A DNA stretch of 64,000 bases from Gonapodya prolifera JEL478 (GCA_001574975.1 KQ965778.1:187026-251025); one strand, 5' to 3'; positions 49,194 to 61,458 are shown, counted from the first letter of the stretch. Program-made: numbers and translations. The notes: generated by a model from the letters alone, not told the origin.

Positions 49194-51969
49194 ATGGCGT
49201 TCTCGATGGGCGCCAGAGCCCACCGCTCCCTGCGAACCAAGGTCGCTGTTTTCCTGGCCGGACTGGCGCTCGGCGTCGTCCAACTCGGCGTGTTTTCCGA
49301 TGCCGGTGCGTGTAATGCACTTCGCCTCCGCCATCAACCTTTCCCACGAAACAGAACCTGAGCACGCACGTTTCCACCTCATCTGCTCAGCAAACGCCGA
49401 CGCAATCATCCAAGTCACGTCCAGCTCCAACTTCTGTCTCATCATGCCGCCCGGACCAAACCTAATTATAAGCGATCATGAATATGATGCCCTGTCGTAC
49501 TGTCTTCCAGGCGGAACTATTACGTCGACTGGCGGGAGGCGAATCCCGTCGGGGTTCATCACTGCCGCTCATTATGTCCGCACCCCGAATAACGAGTTCG
49601 CTCAGGTAAACACCTTGCAGAGTGATTGAATTGCACCGAGGCAAGTTAAAAACCGTCGCTTATTAACAGGTATCAGGAACATACAACCCAGCCCCGTTCG
49701 GTCTCATCCCGTCCGACCAAGGCGGCCAATACGACTCCAACGGACCTGGATGTGGAGCCCTCGGTTGGTGAGTCAGCCACCGTCATCATCATCTCGCGAA
49801 CGCACACTTATCACGGCGTTTGAATAAAGCCCCGTTGGAGCTATCTGCCAAGGCTACAGCACGTTCATCGAGATCCTCGGTGGCGGGGAATTCTGCGTGC
49901 GGTGCTGCAACGATAACAAGTATTGCCCTGTTGATCGGGACACGGAAGGGTGTCAGGCGGTAAGGACGTCTGAAAATTGAAAATGGGTCATGAGAATGTC
50001 GTTTGTTGGCTGATCATCGTTCTCTGGTTGGGTTCGATAACAGGTCATGGGCGGAGATTACGGCGGAGGCTTCACCAACGGTAACGTCGGCTTACCTTCC
50101 AGCGGTGAGCTCACCTTCCCCTCATACCCGCGCATTTCCTTTCTCTGACCACTTTTTTCGCAGGCACCAACCTTCCTTCAACCGACGGCACACCCATCAC
50201 CCCTCCACCTCCACCACCCAGCACCCCTCCACCTCCACCTCCCTCAACCCCACCTCCGCCACCTCCTTCGACTCCACCTCCGCCACCCCCATCATCCGGC
50301 TCCCCGTGCGGAAGCACCGACTACTGCATCGACACCAGCACCCTCCCCACGGTCGTTTCAGCCGCGGCGGGGACATATCAAGTGACAGTCAAGATATGGA
50401 CCGCGACGGCAAAGGATATGTTGGTCGAGTTGCATCAGGTACGGTCCCTGCCCTTTTTGCGTCCTTTCCCTTTCCGCCTCGTGTTCCTGTACATATTCTT
50501 GTTCCAAACTCACCCCAAACCTGCACACACCACCAGAGCGTCTCCCTCGCCATCGTCTCCAACTACGCCTTCAACTCCATCGCGGCCTCCACCTCCAACG
50601 CATACACGACCTACACTTTCAGTCTCACCTGGCCCGCGCTGGGAAACCCGCCTTACAACTGGTTTGTGTGGATTTCTCCTCCTGGTGCCGGTTGGGCGGG
50701 GCAGATTTGGAATCAGGTGGGTGGGGAGTTTGTGGAGGGGGAGAGGAACGGTTTGGCGCCCATAGTGGTTGGTCTCGTTCTTGCATCTTAGGTTATCTCC
50801 GTGACGCTCGGTTCAGCGCCTCCTCCTCCGCCGCCTCCACCTCCTCCCCCGGCAACAACGACGAAAAAGACTACCACAGTAGCGGCTAAATCCACAACTA
50901 CCACGGCCGTCCCGCCACCACCACCGGCGCCGCCGCCTCTGACGACGACCACCACGAAGGTGCCGCCACCACCGCCACCAGTAACGACTACGGTAACAAC
51001 GACAGCAGTGCCTCCACCACCGCCACCACCACCGCCACCACCACCCCCTCCTGCGCCCGTGACCACCACCTTTAAAACAACCACCGTGCGCAAAACGACC
51101 ACCACCACCGCTGTTCCCCCTCCTCCTCCCCCAACGGGAAGTCCCTGCGGCAGCACGGCGTACTGCATCGACACCAGCTTGATCCCTACTGTCGTCAACC
51201 CGGCGGCGGGGACGTACCAAGTGACGGTAAGGATCTGGACCGCGACGGCGAAGGATATGCAGGTGGAGCTACACCAGGTGCGTCCCGCTCGTACGTAAAA
51301 AAAATGCATAGACTGTCCCGCTGACCGCGTGGGCCGTGATCCCGGCGTTTGGTGATGCAGAGCGCCGGGTCGAAACCCATTGTGTCGAACTATGCGTTCA
51401 ACTCCATCGCGGCATCGACTACGAACGCATATACGTCGTATGTGTTTAGCGTCACCTGGACGTCCACCTTAACCTCTCCTCCGTACAACTGGTGAGTTTC
51501 ACCTTCCTTTTTTCACAAGCGCGGAGCCTCGAACACCAAACATCGTTTGATCCCGCTAGGTTCGTTTGGATCACTCCACCCGGCGCCAACTGGCCCGGCC
51601 AGGTCTGGAACAAAGAAATTCCCGTCACGCTTGGAACTGCCACACCTCCACCACCGTCGTCGCCACCGCCGCCTCCTTCAGGCATTCCGATTTCGACAGA
51701 CTCGCGGTGCGGATCAGGTGTGAACACTGCATGCCCGGCACCGCAGTGCTGCTCACTTTACGGTGAGTACTTTGGTGTGGGGTAGATTCAATGCAAAAGT
51801 TTTGCTGAACTGGACGTGTGCTGCATCACAGGGTGGTGCGGAACAACGACCGACTAGTGAGTTTCGCGTCCTGTTAATCGTTCTATCTGCACACCTTTAA
51901 CCCCCTAAATTTGAACTCTCGTACAGTTGCGGCTCTGGTTGCCAGAAAGGCTTTGGTGTTTGCGCGTAG
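49194..51969 (+). CDS. Secreted modular chitin-binding (CBM18) protein
   Basis: ATG 49194 gives a basic start and a hydrophobic signal (VAVFLAGLALGVVQLGVF). An N-terminal Cys domain follows: FHLICSANADAIIQVTSSSN, ALSYCLPGGTITSTGGRRIP, ICQGYSTFIEILGGGEFCVR, CCNDNKYCPVDRDTEGCQAV. This layout is known from secreted fungal proteins of unknown role. Then come two copies of a module of about 110 residues: SPCGSTDYCIDTSTLPTVVS with KIWTATAKDMLVELHQ and VWISPPGAGWAGQIWN, and SPCGSTAYCIDTSLIPTVVN with the same tail. They are separated by Pro/Thr-rich linkers (poly-Pro runs at 50205-50290, 50815-51130). The last exons encode a type-1 chitin-binding domain ([20 protein letters not shown], then GSGCQKGFGVCA), stop 51969. 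About ten exons; the two modules share intron positions. Likely cell wall or host/substrate surface. Confidence 0.8.
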
Positions 51970-52211
51970 AACTATTGCAAGCGAGATACTCGTAGCTCTT
52001 GGACTTGGGTGACAAATTAAGCGTACTTAATAAATGTGCATTATTGCCAATTCGTGTCTCGTGGTAGCGACGCTAAAGCGTGTGCTGCGCCAGCAAGATC
52101 AACAAGAATTACGGTTGCTTTGGACGTGCTCAGTTCAATCGTAGGATCCACGCAACGTACCGAACCCACCTCTCCTCCAACAAAAGATACCCAAGGAGAC
52201 CGCATCCAGAG

Positions 52212-53628
52212 ATGAAGCTTCAAGCGTTCGTGGTGTCATCCCTATTGATGCTCCTGGTGGGACTCGGAGCGACTCAAGGAAGGCCGGCATCGTTGGATCC
52301 ACCTTTCACGCCAAATTCGGTGCAAGTCAACCCTGACAACACGGTAAAGGATGATGGCTCCCAACAGAACCGTGAGCTTCCTTAACGTCTATCGTGGAGA
52401 TTCCAGTTCTGTTTGTTTGATCTCGACACGTCTCCCCTCTTTGCCCATTCAGTTGGCGCCGATGGGACTATCATTGCCCTAACATTGACAAATGGAACTG
52501 ATTGCATGAATGCCTCATTGAATACTACGTGCACCGGCTCTAACGAAAAGGAATCGTGGGTGCTGACCTTTGGATGTGTCCTCAATCGCCTTTCACGATT
52601 CCCTGACGCGGCCCTTTCGGACAATACAGCCCTTCGCAGCCCTCGGCAAGTGGATCACGTCTCTCGCCTGGTATCATTGCAGGTGGCGTGATTGCAGGGA
52701 TTGGTGCCACGTGTGCTTTGTGTTTTGCATGCTGGATCTCTCGGAAGAAGTCAGCCACCGTCGAGGATCATCCTGAAGATGAGGATGATACCAAGTGAGT
52801 GATGTTGTTCCTTCACTTATCTATTGAGCTAACCTCGATAATTTATTGGATTGGTGGCCTGAATAGGAAATTGGGAATTCTGCAATCAATCGCATCATAT
52901 TTCGGCTCACCTGACACCAAGGAATATGAGAGACAAAGTCCAGAACCTGCAAACTTTGCTCCAGTTAGTTCTGTCTTGCGAACCCCTTACTTTTCGAGTG
53001 CATTTGTTCAATCCACCGCGACCTTTCCATCACAGCCACATTGGCTCTTCGCCCGCCTAGCCGGCCCAAGCGGTCTCAACCAAAATGATGTGGAATACGT
53101 CGGACCGATGTGTACGGTTGCAACACAAGTGAGATGGAGCCGCTGTAGCCTATTATCAATTCAGCCTAACGTATTCACTTGCCGCCCACAGTACCACTCA
53201 ACAAGCAAAGACGAGCTGAAGCTAGAAGTTGGGGACAAAGTGAAGCTGAAGCGAGTTTACAAGGACGGATGGGGGCTGGCTGAAAAGTGAGTGTGACGCT
53301 TGATGGCATTGTGGATTGTGCATTTAGCGACGTCGGTCCTTTCTCTCATTCCCCACTCGACTCAGTCTAACCACAGAATCTGAGGGCATTCTGCCATTGT
53401 GAGTAATTCGTGGTGCCCTCTACTCCATGGTTTTATTTGACAATTTCTGTGCTATCACCCTCCACCACATTCAGATCGTCCCTGGAGTTCGCCGACTTCG
53501 GAATGTTCCCTGCTTTTGCTTCCACCGCGCTAGCCAACGCCGTCCCTCGCCGTCGGAGCGTCTCAGCCATCAAGATTGTTCCCGGTTATAGCCAATCCAG
53601 CTCTGCCGCCACACTGGCTGACGTCTGA
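52212..53628 (+). CDS. Single-pass membrane protein with cytosolic SH3 domain
   Basis: ATG 52212 gives a signal peptide (MKLQAFVVSSLLMLLVGLGA). The short extracellular part has N-glycosylation sequons (NGT, NTT) and one Cys pair. A membrane span follows, GGVIAGIGATCALCFACWIS (about 52680), with a stop-transfer RKKS. A cytosolic linker leads to an SH3 domain: YHSTSKDELKLEVGDKVKLK, RVYKDGWGLAEN and, after an intron, LTTESEGILPL (53190-53400). It ends SSLEFADFGMFPAF... at 53628, joined in phase 2. The SH3 core (DELKLEVGD, DGWGxA, GILPL) is canonical. The layout recalls Sho1-like or cell-wall sensor proteins, though with only one span. Partners unknown. Confidence 0.7.
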
Positions 53629-53895
53629 ATCCGATACCAACGGCAACCACAGTCCACGTTTTCTTACTTATCCGCGGGACATGGACCGATATCCTCGCAT
53701 TTCTTCCTTCCTACGACCTGACCCCAAATTCAACCACACTACCCCAAAACCACTGTACTGTTTTTGAGCTCCTATTGGTCGTTAATTTGCATTTCAGAAT
53801 TGTTTTTAATTACGCTTGCTTAATTTATGTGTAACTTTACTTCAATTGAAAAATTGTGTCGAAAGTAATCCGCAGCACTCATTCACAGTTGATCG

Positions 53896-56670
53896 ATGTC
53901 GTTCAGCAACTTCCGAGCGAGAAAATCCGTCGGCGTTGTGCGCACCGCGGATGACGATGATTCTCAGGCCAACCAGGACTCGATGGCCGGTGAAGAAGTG
54001 AGCGTGAAGACTTCAGCTGCGACTGGGAAACGCCCCAAGAAGGAGGGCAAAGCCAAGAAGGTCGCACTCTCGTTCGGCGTTGATGAGGTAGGATGTCGAG
54101 CGATTGGATTCTCGGCTCGCGTGTGCTCTAATTCGGAAATCTGTAATCAGAACCAGGATGAGTCCGAATTCAAAATCAAGAAGTCCACCGCGTCTCGCAA
54201 GCTCAACCGCGGTGCCGAGTATATCTCGTCTGTCGCAGCGACTGATGCTGGCACAGAGTCCCGGACATATGATGTGGAATCTCTTCGCCAGTTGAAGGAA
54301 TCGTCGTCTCGCCCAAATCAGTCAGCCGTTTCTTCGACCAACACCGTTTCGCCTTTTTCGTCTCAGCTCACTGCAGGTGAAGCAATAGATGTGGACAGTA
54401 TTCCAGACGCGGGGCAGATTTTCGCAGCTCGCAAGTTGCGGGAACAAAGACGGGCTCAACAACAAGTTGAATGGGGTCCGGACCAGACATCAGGAGGCAC
54501 CTCCGACGACTTCGTGTCTCTCACCTCTCGCTCAGGTGCTGTTTCAACCTCCCGCACGGCCCGCGAATCTCGTTTGATGACGGAGGACCAAGAGTATGAA
54601 GGCGAAGAAGCATTCGAAGACCACGAAGGGGATCACATCGCATTCGGCGCCAAAGACAATGCGAAGGCGAAAATGGAGCGACGGGCTGGAATAGCGTCGC
54701 ATTTAGCAGACGCACAGGGTGACGACGACGACCGCGACGAGGACATGGAAGAGTGGGAGAAGGAGCATATTCGTATTGGGGGAGCGAGGGCGACTTTGGA
54801 AGCACAAGAAAGATTTGATGACGAAAATCGGGGGAGGAAATCGACTGCGCGAGCGTTTGCAGGTAAGCCCGTGGAATTCAAGCTTTTGAAAGGGTGCAAA
54901 TCGACTAATGCGCTCGATTTTCTGGTACAGTTCCCGAACCTACAGCGATTCCAACACTCTCCGACCTCAATTCGCAAATCACCACAGTGCTCTCATCTCT
55001 TCGATCTTCTATGTCATCTAACGACACCCTCGTTGACCACCTTAGCAATCAAATCGCCGAATCCACGAAGTCGTCGGCCTCTCTCAAACACGACGTTGAG
55101 GTTTTGGGCGACCGCTATGCTTTGACACAGGAGACGCGCGAATTCATCTCGGACCTGGCGGAGTTCTTGGACGAAAAGGTGGCGGAGTTGGAGATAATGG
55201 AAGAAGAGCTCGCGAGTATTGAGAGGCAGCGGTTGGAAGAGCGCGAAGCTATGTGGAGGGAGGTGACGGATGGAGCATTCGGGGCAATGACGACTGCTGG
55301 CACTGGTGAGTGACACAGAATTCGATGACGATTCAGGGTTGTATTCAAATGGCTGCGGTAGTTCGTCCCGTCAGCCTGTCGGCCCCACTCGAAAATCTCT
55401 TCGTACAACTGGATCATCCCTTGACTACGTCCGAGCAGAGTGTTGCCATCACGCGTCGGCTAGGTAAGAACAAGTCTTAGTGTCGCGTAATCTCGAAGCG
55501 TGGCTCAAACTTCTTCAACTCCAGAGTCACTCCGTAACCGCCACCGCCATCTTTTTGGTGATTCACTTCCTACTTTCTCAGACCTTGACCAGGTCCTTCC
55601 CCGTATCGCTGACTGGTCCCAAAAGTATCCAGAGGATTTCGTCAGGGGTTACGGAGGGGACAGCATTCACGGCATCGTGGACTTATGGGCTCGATGGGAA
55701 ATTTTGGGCTCCGAATTGGATGCAGTGAGTTCGCGCGTATTCTTTTTTTGAAGTAATGAGCACGTTTCCCACCCGGCCTGTTGCAAGTCCCCGCCCGACC
55801 TTGAATCCACCACGTGGCACGGTCTCCTCACGAGTCTCGTCCTACCCTCGTCGTCTTCGGATACCACTCTCCCCGACGCAACCGCGACGCCAGACCCTGA
55901 CGCATCCTTAGAGACATTGGTCAAGGTGGTCGAGAAGTCCGTCATCCCACAACTAAAACTCCGCGTGGATTCGTGGGTGGTATGGGATAAGAAAGAGACG
56001 GGAAGGCTTGTGGGATGGATTGAGGCCGTGCGAGGGTATGTCGGGGGAACAAGCGAGGCATACAAGGTATGTGGTTTTTGACTGCTGCAGTTTCCGAATC
56101 CGAATGAATCAAATCGCAATGATTCGATAGTCCTTACAAGCTTCTCTCCTCGATCGAGTGTCGCTCGTGGCCCAAGAAGTGGCGGATAGGTGTGATTTTT
56201 CGCGATTCCCACCAAAAGTAGACTCAGCGGCGGGAGTAGTAGTGGCGCGAGGGGTTTGGTGGGAAGCGATGCAAAAGGTTTGAGTTAAGGGCACTCGTTT
56301 AGGGAATTGTTCCGGCTGTCCGCTGATTCCCGTTAACCTGCAGTTGTTGACCTCGACCCTGCACGTGCGCAAATTCCTGCCCCACCACGGGGCACGAGGT
56401 CTTGTCGTGGACTCGATTGTTGAGAAATGCATGATGCCCGCATTATCCAGATCTTCAACGTTCTCGGACGAACTAGGGAGGGTTTCGAAGGTGCGTCGTA
56501 ATGACGGTAACACAGTATGTGGCCCACGTTCTGACGATACCCTGCCCTGGCGATAGCTCGTCTCGGCTCTTCCAGTTGATTGGACGCGTGGCATGATAAC
56601 TTCGGCGCCGAGGTTCGCCGCAGTGATGCAGCATCTTGGGGAAGCAAACCGGGGAAACTTTTCGGAGTGA
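53896..56670 (+). CDS. PAXBP1/GCFC-family splicing factor
   Basis: GCFC-domain proteins (PAXBP1/GCFC2, Ntr2/ILP1-like) work with the intron-lariat spliceosome. ATG 53896 gives the family start MSFSNFRARKSVGVVRTADD then a basic stretch and KVALSFGVDE (split by an intron). Next are FKIKKSTASRKLNRGAEYIS and DAGQIFAARKLREQRRAQQQ, then an acidic segment with EEWEKEHIRIGGA, close to the PAXBP1 WEEEQIRKG element. A coiled coil follows (ETREFISDLAEFLDEKVAEL; 55130-55250). The GCFC domain proper is spread over later exons: DLDQVLPRIADWSQKYPEDF (55575), GIVDLWARWEILGSELDA, SLLDRVSLVAQEVADRCDFS, LLTSTLHVRKFLPHHGARGL, ending GEANRGNFSE at 56670. About eight exons; nuclear. Confidence 0.8.
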
Positions 56671-57073
56671 GTTGCAGAGTTGCGGAAAGCTGAGATCTGT
56701 TCTTTCGCTCATGACGGTTTGCTTAATCATAGGGCTGAATCGAAAACTTTTGAGAGCATTATGCGAGTGGTGGAAAATTGATAGCGATACAAGAGGTTGC
56801 AGCGAGTACCGCTTTCATTTGTATTTTTTGCCGAAGTGAATCAACAGTGGTGGTGCGGGGAACATCCATGTCTGCTTCAGCATGTGAACAGTGATTCGAG
56901 GGAAAAGTATCAAGACGTTGTTCTTCCGTTGTGGATTAAATCCACAACGTCAGAGGTTTCAATCTGTTCATTTGCAACTACCTTAGATGTTAAATTTCAA
57001 TTGTATTTCAAAACTTTAGTCCAATAGGCTGCGCTTCCGGCATCACCAAAGTCCAAACGACACTTCTGTGTAC
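56671..57073. other. Convergent intergenic region
   Basis: 3' UTRs of the GCFC gene and of the minus-strand membrane protein. Contains a near-palindrome, TTGTGGATTAAATCCACAA, at about 56929-56947. Confidence 0.5.
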
Positions 57074-58010
57074 CTAATACTGCTGGTTCTGATTGTACCC
57101 CGGCTGACCTCCTTGGTTGTACACCGATGGCGCAACTACTTGTTGGTTGTTTCCGGGATACTGCTGCCCTGGGCCTGTGTTCTCCGCCTGCTCGGACGGA
57201 ACTCCAATCGGCTGGAGCACCGGCCGAAATCCAAAGCCCATTGGAGTTTGGACCATGACCGCCCCGACGATATAGGCTTGCCCTTTTCCGCTCACGGCAA
57301 TCCCTTGGTTAGGGATGTATGGTCCATACGACGTCTCGATAACGACGACGGTGGTTCCTCCGCCTCCAAACATGTCTTGAGAATCTTGCCCTGTCGCTTC
57401 ATGACGTATGTGGTGGCGACGATGATCAAGATGGTAAACACTACCGCCATTACGATGCCAAGAATGGCAATAGTACCCATTCCGGCAGCGACTGCCGAAG
57501 CAGCGGGAGCTGCAAGGGCCTGGAACGTGATTACATGTTTGCAAATGGGCCGGGTGGGAGCGCAACACGTCAAACGAGTGCCGAAAAAGCAAGTAGGTTT
57601 CGAGACTCACTGAGCAGCAGCTAGAATTTGAGTCTTTTCGAGGAAAAAGGCGAAAGTGATCAACAATTTTTTCGTCGTTCACACTTCGATGCATCCCTCA
57701 CACACTCACTTGCACACAAATTGAAGCCTGAACTGCATCCACAAGCGCCATTCAGGCAAAAGAGGCTTCCAGCGCAATCAGTACTGAATTTGCAGGTTGA
57801 CCTAGACGTGATCCCCGTGGATCACGTTTCGTCTTTAATTCAAGTCACAGGAACAGTTGACAATCCAGCGTACTCACCCAAGCGGTGCTTTTGCTGTCTG
57901 TCGCACCATCAGGGCGCCCACCGCGCCATCCACTCCGGTGGCACCAAGGGCTGCGATGATTGTACTTCAAAGATTGCGGTGGGCGTTGCCATTTGGAGTG
58001 TTTAGCAGAC
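57074..58010 (-). CDS. Cys-rich single-pass membrane protein with NQ/PY-rich tail
   Basis: Not assignable to a named family. An exon near 57940-57890 gives an Ala/Gly-rich segment ending MVRQTAKAPLG. It joins in phase to TDCAGSLFCLNGACGCSSGF and NLCASECVRDASKC, a compact six-to-eight-cysteine extracellular domain. A later exon gives a strong membrane span, MGTIAILGIVMAVVFTILII (about 57480), then VMKRQGKILK. The tail GGGGTTVVVIETSYGPYIPN ... GQQYPGNNQQVVAPSVYNQG, ending GYNQNQQY at 57074, is low-complexity. The tail lies one base out of frame from the span exon near 57370-57390, with no obvious intron, so there is a small indel or a missed mini-intron. The first exon and start codon are unresolved; the upper bound is approximate. 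Confidence 0.5.
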
Positions 58011-58964
58011 GTGAGAGCCGCGATGGATGGGATGAAATGAAGAAAAATCACCTGATGCCCTGCCGTTCCGAAGAGGAGGAGTCGACGACGTGTTCGCAAA
58101 TGAGAATCGTCTTTCTCACACCGACATTCGACGACGCACACTCACGAGGTGATGTGAATGCTATGAGTAAGATGCGCACCGAAATTGGCGTGGCTTAATT
58201 TGCGGCCCTTTCAAAATCCTCCAGTCGGGGCAAGTGCGAACTGTTCTTCGTCGAAGACTTCACCGTCGCCTCACTACCGATCCGACCCGCGGGAACCGGT
58301 CAGAAAAGGGAACGATTTACGGCGATGGAGGTACGTGTCAATGTTGAGCAGAAAAGGGGAGTTTAGGGGCACGCAGAGGTGGCCGGTGCTTTGTATGCAA
58401 TTTGGGTGACACTAGTCGACAAATGTTTTGTCAGACCTCGCCGACCGAAAATCGAACTGTATCACGTTCCGATTCACAAGGAGGCATCAAACACACAGCT
58501 ACTATTGCTGCTAGTGCATCTCTGTACCTCGTGAAACGTCATTCTGTCTACCGCCACTCCGTCTCCTCATCGTCGGTGAAGATCACGAGGCATCCCTCAA
58601 CCCTCGAACCCTCTGGCCCCCACCAGGCATTTACCTAAAATATGTTACAGATCCATCGCGGAATCAACGATTTGTAAAGTGGAGTGACAGCGCGTGCTAA
58701 TTGCGCAGTGAGTCAAAAACATGTACATGTTGAGTCATCCTTCACGGCTGGGAGGTATGCACGAATACATTCTTGTATGTCTGGAGGTCAAACGTTCAAT
58801 GCATTCGGGAAATCGCTCCTGTTTCAAACTGTATGTAGTCGGGACACCAAAACTGTTGACTCGCAGCCTCCACCTATCACCTGGATTGTCACATCATTTT
58901 TTTATCTGTGACCTCTTCTTCTTGACTAGTTTACCGCCAGCAGGAGAAGCCTCCAGATCAAATA
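58011..58964. other. Unresolved region before F-box copy E
   Basis: A few plus-strand pieces look protein-like (CELFFVEDFTVASLPIRPAG near 58230; VAGALYAIWVTLVDKCFV near 58380) but I cannot assemble a gene or name a family. The remainder shows nothing. Confidence 0.3.
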
Positions 58965-60056
58965 CACAGCTTCAAACCCTTCCAATCGAGCTCCTTCACC
59001 GCATATTCTCATTTCTTGGAACTGACTCCATTTTGAATATGCGAAAAACGTCTCGGACGGGTCGTCGAGCCGTCAAAGACACAAGCGCGTGGTATGAACA
59101 CCGATTCTGACTCGATGGCGACTACGGGAGCTCGCAACTATTCCAACAGATCGTCACGCGTGCCATCAATACACTCCAACGACCCACCTTCCGTGACGAC
59201 GTCTCCGCATTCTCAACCTGCGTGGTTTCGGTCAACTTGAACGGACCCGAAGGGCCAATCTCCGCCCACCTCATCCTGCGCATCCTGGACGAATTTTCTG
59301 CAATACGGGAAGCGTCGTTTGTGGGCCGGTTTGACCGCACCGGGGTGCGGGAGTTCCTCATTGAATGCAATCAGGATCGGGTTGCACAATGATCGAGAAC
59401 ACTATGCAGTTTGGACCTTTCGGACACTGAGGAGATCACAAGGAGTGCAGCCATTGGGCCTCGTAACGGGCGTCATGGTCCTAGCACGGCGTGGACCGTC
59501 CCGGCGAACACTGCAAACAAGATCGAACCGTTCCTCGGCCTCGTCGCCGGGGCACCAGCTCCAGATCTTGTCGCATATCCCCGCTTGTGCGTATCATGCC
59601 GTAACGGGCCGTGTATTCCTGGTGCGCAGAGGATCCTTGTTTGTTCTGCCAGGACCCGCCCGTGTGCCGCGGTCTCGAAGTCGAGACCTCGGCTTCATCT
59701 GTCGGGCACACGTGGTGCGGGAATATTTGCCCGACGCGCAGCATGACGTGCAAGCGCTGTCGTGTGGGGAACGGGTGGATGACGTGCAGTGCAGTGGACT
59801 GTTCCGTGGAGTCCTGTCCGATATGTTTGAGGACCTGCGAGGGGTGCGGGGCGCCCTATTGTGTGTTCCATGAACCGTTGAGTGAGTACGGAGACTGCTG
59901 TAGTGCTCTGATGAAAAGTGGCGTCATGGGGCGCGAAAAAACCGTGAATCCAAACAAGCTTTCAGCTAGGGGCCATCATCGAAATTCAGATAGACATTTA
60001 TGTTTCGGCAGTACCCTGGTTTCTCAAAAACTTTGCGCTGTTTCGGATGTTATTTG
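58965..60056 (+). pseudogene. F-box/Cys-rich family copy E, broken
   Basis: F-box LQTLPIELLHRIFSFLGTDS (58970) and MRKTSRTGRRAVKDTSAWYE, then a stop where copy F has HLDG. The next part is LDGDYGSSQLFQQIVTRAIN, VVSVNLNGPEGPISAHLILR, SLDLSDTEEITRSAAIGPRN (59415), the hallmark VYSWCAEDPCLFC (59611, one base out of frame from the preceding CVSCRNGP) and WMTCSAVDCSVESCPICLRT (59775). It is closest to copy F at 61750, sharing VNLNGxEGPISA and LDLSDTEE, so the two are recent duplicates. CpG content is normal, so decay is by ordinary mutation. No introns apparent. Confidence 0.75.
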
Positions 60057-60251
60057 AAAAGAATATTCAAAATGGCTTTCCATTGTCTTCCTAATGCAAA
60101 CTATCCAACATGACGGAAACGAGCGGGACAATTCCGCTTAGAGACAAGGCAGCTGGTATCAACAATACGAGGAAGAAAGCGTGTTGTGGCTCCTTTGAGA
60201 TAGCGCGGAATATTGCGAAGCATCTGCTTGCGCATACGCTCCCTTGCCTCG

Positions 60252-61458
60252 TTAATTTTTTCCAATTCCCACCATCTCGCACGTCTCCTCCCAAAGCTTC
60301 TTGGCCGCCTCCCCGTCATATGCGTGCGTCGCATACCCCGCCCCTGCCCCTGAGCCGGGCGTCGCCGGCCCTGCCACTGCCTCGTCTTCCAAATACAACC
60401 CACCCATCCCCTCCAGATCCGGCGCGAGACACGCCCACACAGACGTCGCCGCGCCCTGAGCGTTGCTCTTCACAATAGGGTTTCCGGATTCGGGCCCGAT
60501 CGTGGCAAGAACCTCCGGCGGGAGGGCGTCGCAGAGAGGGGTGATGGTGGTGCCTGGGGAGACCGCGAATGCGCGCAGACCCCGCGCGCTGAAGCGGCGG
60601 TCGATTTCTGTGGCCATGTAGAGTGTGGCTTTGGAAGGTGGTAGGTGATTGTTGAGTGCTAACTTTCCACGGAGCACGTCTGCGAAACGAAATGGACGTA
60701 CCAAGCTTCGACTGGTGATACGCATGCATATGGTCATGCTTTGCCTCGTCGTAATGACCGCCCTTGATCCAAGGCATGTCGAGGGGGCCGGCAAGATGCC
60801 CCAAGCTCGAGAGAGTCACCAAACGGCTCGATGGTGAATCAGGAGAGGGAGAGAGGGGCAGGAGGAGGTCTTTGATAAGATGGAAAAGGAGAAAATGGCC
60901 GAGGTAGTTCACGCCGAAAGTTATGTCGTGCCCTTGTGGCGTTTTGAGATAGGTTCTTGTCATGATCCCGGCGTTGAAGATGGCGAAGTTGATTCTGGGG
61001 AGGTGGAGGGACGGCGAAGTTCGCGACGTCATCAGAGTCAAGTTCCAAAAACAATGCTGACGTGTCCGTAAGCAAACGTCGCGCGATACCAACCTTTTGA
61101 CCTTGCTTCTGATTTCCTCTGCCGCCTTCCTCACGCTTGCGAAGTCTGCCAAATCCATCTCCACCACAATGGCTTCCTTCCCCCACATTGTTGAAATCTC
61201 CCTTGCCACTTTGGGGAAGGCCGCTGTATCCTTGCCAGCGAGGACCATCTGCGTGCCTGTCAGCGCCATCGCTCGGGCAGTCTCCAAGCCGATTCCCGTC
61301 GTGAATCCCGAAACGAGGACCGTTCTGTCCGTCATGGTTCCTTCCAGTTCGAGATCCCTCACGATCTGTGCTGCAGTGGGTCGAGCGTCTCCGACACCCT
61401 TGGGAGAGTCGTGGAGGTGCTTGTACGGAGCGATGGGTGGGAGCGAATGAGCGTCCAT
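60252..61458 (-). CDS. Short-chain dehydrogenase/reductase (SDR)
   Basis: Classical-type SDR of the retinol-dehydrogenase/WWOX-like group, NAD(P)-dependent oxidoreductase. ATG 61458 (an upstream GTG is not a start). The cofactor motif is VLVSGFTTGIGLETARAMAL (TGxxxGIG form, slightly altered to SGxxTGIG, 61275). The adenine-ring Asp is in VVEMDLADFASVRKAAEEIR, and INFAIFNAGIM gives NAG after an intron (60990). The catalytic Ser is in RLVTLSSLGHLAG and YHQSK supplies Tyr and Lys (60730). After a second intron: SKATLYMATEIDRRFSARGL, RAFAVSPGTTITPLCDALPP, ending EMVGIGKN at 60252. The length of about 340 residues fits this subgroup. Catalytic residues are intact; substrate unknown. Two introns have clear GT/AG. 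It lies between two F-box copies on the opposite strand. Confidence 0.88.

Noticed and set aside
50788-51309. Long Gly/Val-rich open frame on the minus strand
   Set aside because: It is the mirror of the Pro/Thr-coding repeats of the chitin-binding protein; low-complexity GC-rich repeats leave several frames open.
60091-60294. Hydrophobic minus-strand ORF after the dehydrogenase
   Set aside because: Overlaps the dehydrogenase C-terminus in another frame and has no independent start or context.
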